Source: an uncultured Bacteroidales bacterium (lineage in GTDB: Bacteria > Bacteroidota > Bacteroidia > Bacteroidales > Paludibacteraceae). From it: a DNA stretch of 36,350 nt. This document shows positions 9,701-15,694 of the stretch, one piece after another. The position numbers and the translations under genes were made by a program. The DNA is taken from contig CAMHSB010000020.1 of NCBI GenBank assembly GCA_946187695.1, positions 1-36,350 of the forward strand, in the 5' to 3' direction. The number at the start of each line of letters is the position of its first letter. Within the stretch, counting starts at the first letter, position 1. The notes beneath the pieces are model-generated. The model was not told the DNA's origin, made no database searches, and saw only the letters and a program-made list of their open reading frames with translations.

Positions 9701-11410
9701 CACCTTGCAGGTGATCGGAGTAAAGGTTGCCGTAAGCGTGCCGCTACCAGTTGAGCCATCACCATTCAGAGTAGTTGTTTTGTTGTTCGTCGGAGATGCC
9801 GTACAGTTCGTCGCACTCCAGGAAGTGAAGTTGAAGTCAGTAATAGGTGTTGCTACAATCGTTTTGCTTGTAGTCACACCTACGGAAGCGGACGTTCCTG
9901 CTACACTATTGACAGTAAACGTACCTGCACCAGTCGGCGAAGCAACGATAGATACCGTACGCATATTCTCGGTAGCCGTACCTGTAACTGTCACAGATCC
10001 GTTACTTACCGTCACATTTGTGCTTGCGCTTGTTGCACTAGCAAAGGAAGCATTTGCTGCGGGAGAAGCAGTCCAACTGCTGAATGTATAACCAGAAGTG
10101 GGCGTCGCGGAAATAGCATAGGTGTTACCTAATGTTATGTCTGCATTGGAGCCAGTTACCGAACTAACGCCAGCTCCTGCGCTTACCGTCAGCGAATAAC
10201 TCAATGTCGAACGGAAATTGGCTCGGATTGTAGATGCTTCAGTTGGATAGAATGTATTCGATGCCGTAGTCGCAGCAGAAGCGAATGAGCCTGCACCACT
10301 GGTAATAGTCCAATTAACAAATTCATAATTTGTATTAGGTGTTGCATTAATAGCAATACCCGTTAATTGACCAATATTGCTCTGCGCACCGCTTTTGTTG
10401 GTGGAACCATTACCGTCATTATTGATTGTAACGGTGAAGGTGTTCTCTGCATAGTTAGCTTGAGCTACTGCATTCTTGGCAGACGGAGTAAATGTCGTGC
10501 TTTGATTAGCAGCCGTGCCAAAGGTTCCGTTAGAAGAAGTCCAGTTGACCCAGTGATAACCCGTTTTTGCATCTGCTGCCGAAACAGAAACATTGCTACC
10601 CGACTTAATGAGAGTCTGGCCGATTGTCGGCGCATTTGCAGCAGCAGTCGGAGTACGTGTCGCTGATAGACCGTCATATACGACAATCCAGTTAGATGAA
10701 TTGTCCCAACCGGTTATCTCTACACCATTCTTGCCTGATTCTGGTGCAAGATTTGATGTTTGATTCCATTTAGGTGGTTTGTTCCATGAGTTTGTTGCAT
10801 CATCTGCTTTCATACGACAGAATACCACATAAGGATAGGCAGAATTAGTAGGAACTGTTACAGAGTAGTAATCAGTACTGCCTACTTGTGAACAATTAAC
10901 CCATCTTTGCTCTGTAGCGCCCAAAAAACATGCAGCGAAACGGGCTCCTGACTTCCAATCGCTATTAGGCAACAAATAAAGTGTAGAACTTTTTGTAAAT
11001 ACAGAAACAGTACTGCCCCAATTACCGGACTCATTCCATCCTGTGATATTATATTGCTTACCAGTATTTCCGCTAACAGTCAAGTTTCCAGTTTGATTCC
11101 ATTTGTTGTCCCAATTATTCGCAGAAGTGCTACCGTTCATACGGCAAAAGATAACCTTGTCGGCATTGGATGTAGGTACAGCGACTCCATATAAGTCATC
11201 TGTAACTTTGGTCATGTCAACCCACGAATCTCCACTTCCATCTTTAAAGAAATACGCAGCAAATCGAGCACTGCTACCTTTCCAGTCGCTATTTGGAACG
11301 AGGTAGAGGTAGTCTACCGCCCACATCTGTCCGACACCGAGGGTGAGGAGGGTGATTAAGGTTAATAATTTTTTTGTGCTTTTGCACAGATTAAACTTTT
11401 CAGTTCTCAT
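3758..11410 (-). CDS. Giant secreted surface protein with starch-binding-like modules and InlB-type repeats
   Basis: 2,550 residues. A signal peptide ends near residue 31 (LLTLGVGQMWA). Two tandem similar modules follow (about 33-135 and 140-245), each starting YLxPNSDWK and containing RFAAxF, a VxVPT strand and VxFCRM; they look like starch-binding CBM26-type modules. Several divergent InlB/Listeria-Bacteroides repeats come next (for example ATPTSGYTFSSW, ATPATGYLFDNW, RNGGTGGEDM with GYNFGGWA), with further beta-rich modules rich in W, Y and G. The last residues, KVLIDGILYIVKGDKLYD then VRGTMIK, resemble the beta-strand end of a type IX secretion C-terminal signal. It is therefore probably exported by T9SS and surface-attached, perhaps binding alpha-glucan; no catalytic domain is recognised. 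The leader region is 11411-11524. Confidence 0.85.
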   Translation of the reverse strand: MRTEKFNLCKSTKKLLTLITLLTLGVGQMWAVDYLYLVPNSDWKGSSARFAAYFFKDGSGDSWVDMTKVTDDLYGVAVPTSNADKVIFCRMNGSTSANNWDNKWNQTGNLTVSGNTGKQYNITGWNESGNWGSTVSVFTKSSTLYLLPNSDWKSGARFAACFLGATEQRWVNCSQVGSTDYYSVTVPTNSAYPYVVFCRMKADDATNSWNKPPKWNQTSNLAPESGKNGVEITGWDNSSNWIVVYDGLSATRTPTAAANAPTIGQTLIKSGSNVSVSAADAKTGYHWVNWTSSNGTFGTAANQSTTFTPSAKNAVAQANYAENTFTVTINNDGNGSTNKSGAQSNIGQLTGIAINATPNTNYEFVNWTITSGAGSFASAATTASNTFYPTEASTIRANFRSTLSYSLTVSAGAGVSSVTGSNADITLGNTYAISATPTSGYTFSSWTASPAANASFASATSASTNVTVSNGSVTVTGTATENMRTVSIVASPTGAGTFTVNSVAGTSASVGVTTSKTIVATPITDFNFTSWSATNCTASPTNNKTTTLNGDGSTGSGTLTATFTPITCKVYKMNAAVDGGSTDLGTMSYDISKAAYYLDVTTNAKPYYFRFHYTNGDEYSATWGAGGYPNITEIVANGSKVDCNQKVIDGVDGSQSWEHKPAMYFNGINPSTIRIWFDYQNKKVWITEATYTVTINNGDHGTVSPNGAQSVGKNSGKSITATPATGYLFDNWSKTGNAVLSSTSTNPTTVTATNTGTVTANYKSRWAWVSNKNSWNDATNRLGNYATAGGKTTGYVELVDLAANTQYSFKFKDIDGSGTWYGPSSNTDITYTNKGTAQTMSSTDGGAPNQTITTAGAGTYRFTWNITDTKVTVTYPTSYTVTYYHKFRTIDGAISTATTGGSISGMSGSASGAQASGKYFNNTETVTLTHTAANSGYRWIGWYNSEACTSAYSTGGNVTINDVSKTIALSNLAANTKVAALFEEVGTTVTLANDGHGHIEINSATVTSTTVGKVTSRTIEAVPSTGYHFNRWTATSGTDYTIGSTSSASTSLTGKGSGSASQTVTVSFTANSYSVRFNRNGGTGGEDMDNQAFTYDAAQDLTTCTFSKTGYNFGGWATSQANADAGTKSYDDGEEVSNLSNTNGAIVDLFAIWTPKNYTVTLDKQTSAEGYGGNAGTVANQTVTFDATPATVSGTMPTAAQGYGFMGFYSEEGGNGRRFIDPSGNWVTSAGDTISEGNWVKPAGITLYAYYKKAQITNIAFSPGTTVSPNATVTLTPTVSPAPTGTTVICWKLLRNNGNFLSDDFEANPSTPGNNVTFTAPETSSSYKVAAVLRTGSGCGTGTVLDSVVYDLVVAGSHTVTIRYQDSDGRTLAASSETEGRPLAWSSEINPATITGYTFDHWVAGDGVTITTDDGETTVTETSTETIKIQATYDGPLTAVYNKKKMIFFNNTLNWDTVYVYFYKNSSYWDGSNGAGTDPSYYSGSYSGKHGGMTKIAGTSVYYFDAQAASADGYTNVAFTEKAQDNCWYFYEDNKVVRRTDYDATHLPMYVPLAGETGTKMNSNAATYYDKGYWMNYPENTGYWLKIYNQTATDGATKLYDLPFTFPEDHAMPLELAVDLEAGQTYGFEIARADGNNYRNTGTMTATTTDWDMTTGKTQYCGLQTTAAGEYIFRLAYFAVSSNYQYRVGVTYPVAVNDYRIVYTDGATWSKGAHGASWYHPSGVITKNNSATEVKNDTVSFFWSYGSSPAIAYQTCSAVAAGSASWSAGTSISVSDFSSVLKEKGVYNFIFQQPAGGASISLVKVEPYSGNYYIRTDCAGSTKWVNYRALDHQMTYSDYAEANSGYSHYFCHWVTTGTNVKFVIANDYNACISDTLSEDYGTTIADITAEGNDGAGTLNSGNASIRFMWNQKTNVINRAYISGSSNVSDRFLILEGDAKLYDENGNSYSISGLDANEVNLIDDQNFVYERTIKVNATARAKLTAKYNENVQYFKGSEGAFAEGTTVQLLGGTYDAEKKYSMRLVYDFKTDRLVTAYIPEGTVDAQLNIQADLMIIREHQEAGQQLLFSGSGALNEVQSVYGVMRFNRWTLNNRQHPEDHDKAHCWNDALITTYHPLLGPGNVKSSYERALYWISFPFDVNLSDVFGFGTYGTHWIIMKYNGAKRATDGYWKDSEGFWEYIWDRNGVTLEKGKGYVLALELELMQATDSVNFWTHQIQEVELFFPSASTEVGTITQTSVDVTVPPHECTIDRRTKDEKDAGTNNWNKDRTIADSHWNIIGVPSYANYGSTLSDGSSTITWNSNPKTQSLPFLYEWNASDNTYTVQSGTTYNFKAMHAYYVQYTGNLHWTLASATPPSIVARRTYAEAPESIEMKIELQQNEMMIDQTFVKLSNDENVSAGFAFGEDLNKEKNAGKANIYTFIDNYMPTAGNTMPMIDQTTFIPVGVSIPTAGEYTFAIPEGTDGVGVFLIDNVANTRTNLSALDYTVNLTTGTHDGRFILEISPIHNATTDIEAINDEGIKISGARKVLIDGILYIVKGDKLYDVRGTMIK

Positions 11411-11524
11411 ATCGATTTATGTTTTTATGTTTACTTATTTTGGTTGTTGTTTTTACTTGGTCCTTTTTGCTTATTTGGACATCACAATTTGTGATCTCCA
11501 TTTCGTCAGCCGTGAGTGGCGATT
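11411..11524. promoter_or_regulatory. Leader of the giant-protein gene with a 15-bp palindrome
   Basis: No gene. At 11481-11495 a palindrome with 7-bp arms (ATCACAA, one central base, TTGTGAT) lies about 70 bp upstream of the start codon. I could not find a clear TAnnTTTG box for the giant gene here. The palindrome may be an operator, or a weak end signal for the toxin gene that stops at 11525. Confidence 0.45.
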
Positions 11525-11812
11525 TTATCGGTTACTTCTTACATCCCAGAAGTCTGTTATGTAGATTGTGTCGTCTTGTACAAAATATAGCATCTTGCTT
11601 CTTTTATATACCACACACCACCGATAGTCAATTCCTGTTTCCGGATCTGTCCACACAATCTCACATCCCTCCGGAAAATTACTGATAAACTTCTCATTGG
11701 CCTTCGTTCGCTGCCTGAATAGCAGAAGACCTTGCTGCCCGAAGTCACGTTTCACATACGCTGCTACTTCGCGCCATCCGCGCTTACCTTGCTCCGTCCA
11801 CTCAATTTTCAT
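11525..11812 (-). CDS. RelE/ParE-family toxin
   Basis: 95 residues. The fold pattern of the family is visible: MKIEWTEQGKRGWREVAAYV (strand, then helix), a central FRQRTK helix, WTDPETGIDYRWCVVYKRSKMLYFVQDD (strands with the basic residues) and a final ITDFWDVRSN strand, matching the xDxR end of ParE/RelE proteins. It probably acts on ribosomes or gyrase; the sequence does not decide. Its ATG overlaps the antitoxin stop by 4 nt, the normal coupling for antitoxin-first pairs. Confidence 0.85.
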   Translation of the reverse strand: MKIEWTEQGKRGWREVAAYVKRDFGQQGLLLFRQRTKANEKFISNFPEGCEIVWTDPETGIDYRWCVVYKRSKMLYFVQDDTIYITDFWDVRSNR

Positions 11813-12060
11813 ACAGCCATCGAGTATTCTGCCGGTTCGTACTCATCCATCATTCGGTGCGCATCTTCCTGCGAATAAACTTCACCTGCTTGCGCTTGTT
11901 GATACGCCGCACGCAGACGAGCCTTTTGTTCTTCCGTAGGTTCGTATTTGGGTGCGTTACGAATGATGTTGTCTTGAAGCTCGATGATCACCTGCTCCTG
12001 TTCTTGGAATGAGAGTGTCTTCATAACAGCAATCAGACTATTTAACGTTTCTTGCGCCAT
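11809..12060 (-). CDS. Antitoxin of the RelE/ParE pair
   Basis: 83 residues. An N-terminal helical part (LNSLIAVMKTLSFQEQEQVIIELQDNI) is followed by a charged flexible tail (EEQKARLRAAYQQAQAGEVYSQEDAHRMMDEYEP). It resembles the addiction-module antitoxins that bind their toxin through the C-terminal tail. Recognition rests mainly on its size and its 4-nt overlap with the toxin gene. A promoter at 12661-12692 lies upstream of the RhuM fragment and could serve all three genes; no nearer promoter was seen in the AT-rich 12061-12134 spacer. Confidence 0.75.
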   Translation of the reverse strand: MAQETLNSLIAVMKTLSFQEQEQVIIELQDNIIRNAPKYEPTEEQKARLRAAYQQAQAGEVYSQEDAHRMMDEYEPAEYSMAV

Positions 12061-12118
12061 TTGTTATTGTTAGTTTGTTTATAGATTTATAGTTTTAAAT
12101 TTTCGTTTTTATAGTTTT

Positions 12119-12146
12119 CTAGATCACTAGATCTCTAGATTTCTAG
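12119..12146. repeat. 8-bp array, CTAG at exact 8-bp spacing, four units (end of the RhuM fragment)
   Basis: CTAG at 12119, 12127, 12135 and 12143, the same CTAGNNNN x4 geometry as at 1209-1236. It provides the last codons and stop of the RhuM fragment. The flanking 12080-12118 is AT-rich with weak hints of the same 8-bp rhythm. Confidence 0.9.
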
Positions 12147-12425
12147 TTTTTTTATTGTTTGAGTTTTGTCTGTCATTGCTCCGTGGGGAGTGGTAATTCG
12201 AATTTTTCGAACAACCACTTTTTCGTCCAATTCTCCTTCCTTAAAGATGTTGGAAATGTGGTAGCTGATAGTAGATTTCGCTTTATGGAACAAAGCCGAT
12301 ATCTGCTGTTGCGTCAACCACACCGTGTCCTCCGCCAACTGCACATCCAATTGCACCGTATTATCCTCACTGCGATAAACAACGACATCTTCTGTTGGGT
12401 TATATCTCTGAATCTCTTTACTCAT
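12135..12425 (-). pseudogene. RhuM-family protein, truncated after its N-terminal domain
   Basis: 96 residues, whereas RhuM (virulence RhuM family) proteins are usually above 300. The present part matches the family opening: DNTVQLDVQLAEDTVWLTQQQISALFHKAKSTISYHISNIFKEGELDE, a helix-turn-helix-like segment, followed by RKIRITTPHGAMTDKTQ. At the point where full-length members continue toward the conserved YNLDxIIAVGYR motif, the frame instead reads TIKKLEI and stops inside the CTAG array. It is therefore a remnant, although the surviving domain has a promoter and could still be made as a small DNA-binding protein. Confidence 0.75.
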
Positions 12426-12472
12426 GATTCTTTTCCTTCTTTTCTTAGCCTTACGTTAGCCTCTCCTTGGTT

Positions 12473-12516
12473 TTGACCGTCGGTTGACTGTCGTTTGACC
12501 GTCGTTCGACCGTCGT
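12473..12516. repeat. 11-bp array TTGACCGTCGT, four units
   Basis: Four consecutive 11-bp units with one to three substitutions each, in the long leader between the promoter at 12661-12692 and the RhuM fragment. Confidence 0.88.
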
Positions 12517-12532
12517 TCCGCACGTGATTCGT

Positions 12533-12576
12533 TCTCGGTCCATTCCCGAGTCATTCCCGATCCATTCTCGGAAGCA
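12533..12576. repeat. 11-bp array TCCCGATCCAT, about four units
   Basis: Four 11-bp units (the last one half-matching) directly after the TTGACCGTCGT array, with 16 bp between them. The word is different but the period is the same. Further on, TACGTACTT/TGCGTACTT (12593 and 12616) may be the decayed start of another array. Confidence 0.8.
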
Positions 12577-12660
12577 AATTGCATTTTTCGGGTACGTACT
12601 TATGTGTTTCTCGCGTGCGTACTTGTGCTCTGTACACATGTGCGCACAATTACCAAGCCG

Positions 12661-12692
12661 CAAAATTACTATTTTTTTGGCATCTGTGCAAA
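12661..12692 (-). promoter_or_regulatory. Promoter upstream of the RhuM fragment and toxin-antitoxin pair
   Basis: Minus strand: TTTG (12689-12692), 20-nt spacer with an A7 tract, TAATTTTG (12661-12668). The leader to the first start codon (12425) would be about 230 nt and is largely made of 11-bp repeat arrays. Confidence 0.75.
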
Positions 12693-12735
12693 TTTTTTTC
12701 CAAAAATCTGCAATTTTTCTTCGTTTTTAAACGAA

Positions 12736-12766
12736 AAAAGAGATTTTCGCGGGGAAAATCTCTTTT
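12736..12766 (-). terminator. Terminator of the glgP transcript
   Basis: A 13-bp perfect stem (AAAAGAGATTTTC and complement) with a 5-nt loop; on the minus strand it is followed by a T run. It lies about 225 bp past the glgP stop, beyond the decamer array, so the array is part of the glgP 3' UTR. Confidence 0.85.
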
Positions 12767-12770
12767 GGGG

Positions 12771-12990
12771 AGCCTAGGCAGTACTAGGAAATCCTAAGTA
12801 GTCATAGGAGGTCCTATGTAGCCCTAGGAAATCCTAAGTAGCCCTAGGAGGTCCTAAGTAGTCCTAGGAGGTCCTAAGTAGTCCTAGGAGGTCCTAAGTA
12901 GTCATAGGAGGTCCTAGGTAGTACTAGGAGGTACTAGGTAGTACTATGAGGCCATAGGTAGTACTAGGTAGTACTAGGTGGAACTATTTA
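12771..12990. repeat. 10-bp CTAG-rich tandem array, about 22 units
   Basis: About 22 decamers in perfect 10-bp register, consensus GTCCTAGGAG alternating in the centre with GTCCTAAGTA, so a 20-bp higher-order unit is visible (12851-12900). Units near both ends have drifted to GTACTAGGTA and GTCATAGGAG. All frames contain stops, so it is not coding. The last unit directly abuts the stop codon of glgP. Not a CRISPR: there are no spacers. Confidence 0.95.
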
Positions 12991-15546
12991 TTAGATCCAG
13001 CGGACGTAGCAGAAGTCCATGCGGTGGGGGAGGAGTTCGTTCTGCGGATACATACGCAGGGCGAATTTCATACCACCGGCATAGTCGAGCTGGTAGATGT
13101 TCTCGAAGAACAAGTGGCTGCCTTCGGACTTCACCAGTTTCAACGGCTCTACCTCGTACAACTTATCGTTGTTATGGGTCGAAGTACGAACAGCTACGAG
13201 CTCTACGCCGATGCCCTTGTCGTTCAGGCCCTTGGTGTCCAATTCGACAGCGATATTGATCTTGTCACCTACGGTGAGGGTACTCAGATCCGGAGCCTGT
13301 TTGCTGACTACCTCGATCTCGTCCCAGTGAGCCACCATGTTCTCCTTCCAAGCGGCGATGTTCTTCGCTACTTTGAAGTTGTCTGCCATCAACAAAGCGT
13401 GACGTTTAGCGAGCTTGTTGTAGAACTTATCGAAGTAATCGTCGATCATACGTTTCATGGTGAAACGCGGGGTGATCTTGGTTACCGAGTTCTTGATATA
13501 CTGGATCCACTCGGGGCTGTAGCCTTTGGAGTTCTTTGCATAGTACAGCGGAATGATCTCACGCTCGAGCATGGTGTAGATCGTAGCTGCATCGAGCTGA
13601 TCCTGGTGCGCCTGGTTCTCATAGGTGCGGTGCTCGGTCAAAGCCCATCCTGCGCCCGGTACGTAACCTTCGTACCACCAACCGTCCTTGACGGAGAAGT
13701 TGAGCACGCCGTTCATCTGGGCTTTCTCACCGGATGTACCGGAAGCCTCCAACGGACGCGTCGGGGTGTTGAGCCAGATATCGACACCGGAGATCAGACG
13801 TTTCGCGAGACGCATATCGTAGTTCTCGAGGAAGATGATCTTACCGAGGAACTGCGGCATTCGGCTGATCTCGATGATACGCTTGATCAGGCCCTGACCA
13901 CCGCCATCTGCGGGGTGCGCCTTACCGGTGAAGAGGAACTGCACCGGATAGTTCGGGTTGTTTACCAGTTTGTCCAGACGCTCGAGGTCGGTGAACAAGA
14001 GGTGCGCACGTTTGTAGGTAGCAAAACGACGACCGAAACCGATGATGAGGTTATTCGGGTTCATCTCGCTCAAAACCTGTACGATACGTCCGGGATCACC
14101 CTGCGATTTCATCCAGTCATCGTGGAATTTCTCCTTGATATAATCCATCATCTTGCGCTTCAAGCCCATACGGGTTTGCCAGATTACCTCATCCGGAATC
14201 TCTGCGTACGGTTTCCACATCTCGAGGTTCGATTGGTCGCTCGTCCAGCCCTTCGGCAGGTATTTGTTATATACCACCTTCCAGTCGGAAGCCGCCCAAG
14301 TAGGCATATGTACACCGTTGGTGACGTAGTCAACGTGCAGCTCCTCGGGGAAGTAACCCGGCCATACCGGCGCGAACATCTTCTTGGAAACCTCGCCGTG
14401 CAACCAGCTCACACCGTTCGCCTCCTGGCAGGTGTTGAGTGCGAAGACAGACATCGAGAATTTCTCGCCCTTGTCATCCGGATTGGTACGACCCAAACCG
14501 ATCAGCTCGTCCCACTCGATACCGAGTTTCGGAGCGTATTCGTTCATGTATTTGTAGAAGATATCCTCCTCGAAATAGTCGTGTCCAGCGGGCACCGGCG
14601 TGTGGCAAGTGTAGAGACCGCTTGCGCGAACGACTTCCTTGGCCTCGTTGTAGCTCAGACCCTGTGCTACGAGATCCACGAGACGTTGCAGACCCATGAG
14701 GGCTGCGTGACCCTCGTTACAGTGGTACACATCCTTCTTGATGCCCAGTTTATTGAGCGCCAGCATACCACCGATACCGAGCATGATCTCTTGTTTGAGA
14801 CGGTTCTCGTTGTCACCACCATAGAGCTGGTGCGTGATCGAACGATCCCACTCGCTGTTAAGGTCATTGTCCGTATCCAAGAGGTACAGATCCATACGAC
14901 CAACCGCTACGCGCCACAAGTACGCGTGCACCGTACGACCCGGATAAGGAACGTCGATAACGAGGTTGTTGCCGTCTTTGTCTTTTACCTGATAAATAGG
15001 GAGGTTGCTGAAGTTCTGTGCCTCGTAGTTAGCGATCTGCTGACCTTCGGGGCTCAATGTTTGTGTGAAATAACCGTAACGATAGAGGAAACCGATCGCG
15101 GTCATGTCGATGTTGCAGTCCGATGCCTCTTTGATATAGTCACCGGCGAGAATACCCAGACCACCCGAGTAGATCTTGAGTATGTGGGTCAGACCATACT
15201 CCATTGAGAAATAGGCGATTGTAGGTTTCTTCTTGTCCTTCGGGGTGTCCATGTACTTGCGGAAGTCGGCATAAGTGTCGTTCAGCTTTTTCATGAACTT
15301 TTCATCCTTCGTGAGCTCTACCATCTTGTCGTAACTGATCGTGTTGAGCAGTACCACGGGGTTCGAGCCGGCACGATGCCATGCGTCCAAGTCGATGTAA
15401 CGGAACAGATCCTTCGCGTCGCCGTTCCAAGACCACCATACGTTGTACGCAATCTCTTGCAATTTGCTCAATTCTGCAGGAAGGGTTGCGTGAATGTTGC
15501 ACTCTTTCCATGCAGGTTGATTTACATTACTTACTTTAACTTTCAT
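12991..15546 (-). CDS. glgP: Glycogen/alpha-glucan phosphorylase (GT35)
   Basis: 851 residues. Releases glucose 1-phosphate from alpha-1,4-glucan with pyridoxal phosphate. The N-terminal [21 protein letters not shown] is the DUF3417 opening typical of the bacterial/archaeal branch of the family. [34 protein letters not shown] and the PLP-site segment [19 protein letters not shown] (near residue 600, Lys present) are all visible. The GEK replaces GMK, as I recall from other Bacteroidetes. The gene stands alone with its own promoter (15607-15638) overlapping that of rnr, and ends in an unusual repeat-rich 3' UTR. It complements the debranching enzyme, glycosyltransferase and GH57 genes at 23.9-28.4 kb. 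Confidence 0.95.
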   Translation of the reverse strand: MKVKVSNVNQPAWKECNIHATLPAELSKLQEIAYNVWWSWNGDAKDLFRYIDLDAWHRAGSNPVVLLNTISYDKMVELTKDEKFMKKLNDTYADFRKYMDTPKDKKKPTIAYFSMEYGLTHILKIYSGGLGILAGDYIKEASDCNIDMTAIGFLYRYGYFTQTLSPEGQQIANYEAQNFSNLPIYQVKDKDGNNLVIDVPYPGRTVHAYLWRVAVGRMDLYLLDTDNDLNSEWDRSITHQLYGGDNENRLKQEIMLGIGGMLALNKLGIKKDVYHCNEGHAALMGLQRLVDLVAQGLSYNEAKEVVRASGLYTCHTPVPAGHDYFEEDIFYKYMNEYAPKLGIEWDELIGLGRTNPDDKGEKFSMSVFALNTCQEANGVSWLHGEVSKKMFAPVWPGYFPEELHVDYVTNGVHMPTWAASDWKVVYNKYLPKGWTSDQSNLEMWKPYAEIPDEVIWQTRMGLKRKMMDYIKEKFHDDWMKSQGDPGRIVQVLSEMNPNNLIIGFGRRFATYKRAHLLFTDLERLDKLVNNPNYPVQFLFTGKAHPADGGGQGLIKRIIEISRMPQFLGKIIFLENYDMRLAKRLISGVDIWLNTPTRPLEASGTSGEKAQMNGVLNFSVKDGWWYEGYVPGAGWALTEHRTYENQAHQDQLDAATIYTMLEREIIPLYYAKNSKGYSPEWIQYIKNSVTKITPRFTMKRMIDDYFDKFYNKLAKRHALLMADNFKVAKNIAAWKENMVAHWDEIEVVSKQAPDLSTLTVGDKINIAVELDTKGLNDKGIGVELVAVRTSTHNNDKLYEVEPLKLVKSEGSHLFFENIYQLDYAGGMKFALRMYPQNELLPHRMDFCYVRWI

Positions 15547-15606
15547 AAATATATTTAGTTTTGTATTTTTTCTTTATTATTTTGACTTTTCACACAAAAA
15601 AGCGCG

Positions 15607-15638
15607 CAAAGTTACAACTTTTTTTGGATATGTGCAAG
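15607..15638 (-). promoter_or_regulatory. glgP promoter
   Basis: Minus strand: CTTG (15635-15638) within CTTGCACA, a 20-nt spacer with an A7 tract, TAACTTTG (15607-15614), followed by GCGCGC and a T6 run. It overlaps the divergent rnr promoter, with 16 bp shared. Confidence 0.8.
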
Positions 15639-15654
15639 ATTTTTTGTAAATTTG
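15623..15654 (+). promoter_or_regulatory. rnr promoter
   Basis: TTTG (15623-15626), 20-nt spacer, TAAATTTG (15647-15654); predicted start near 15661 gives a leader of about 34 nt. An in-frame TAG at 15686-15688 just before the ATG confirms that the gene begins at 15695. Confidence 0.7.
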
Positions 15655-15694
15655 CACCGTATTTTCCGATTTTGTGTACTGTAATTAGCAATCA

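Noticed and set aside
11481..11495. CRP-binding site
   Set aside because: The arms contain TGTGAT and ATCACA but in the reverse order to the CRP consensus.
12451..12663. Minus-strand 70-codon frame in the RhuM leader
   Set aside because: Its sequence is a translation of the 11-bp arrays; no start context or homology.
12771..12990. CRISPR array
   Set aside because: Units are contiguous 10-mers without spacers, and no cas genes are present.
13024..15207. 727-codon plus-strand open frame antisense to glgP
   Set aside because: Mirror of a well-supported gene; no recognisable domain or promoter, and composition dictated by the opposite strand.
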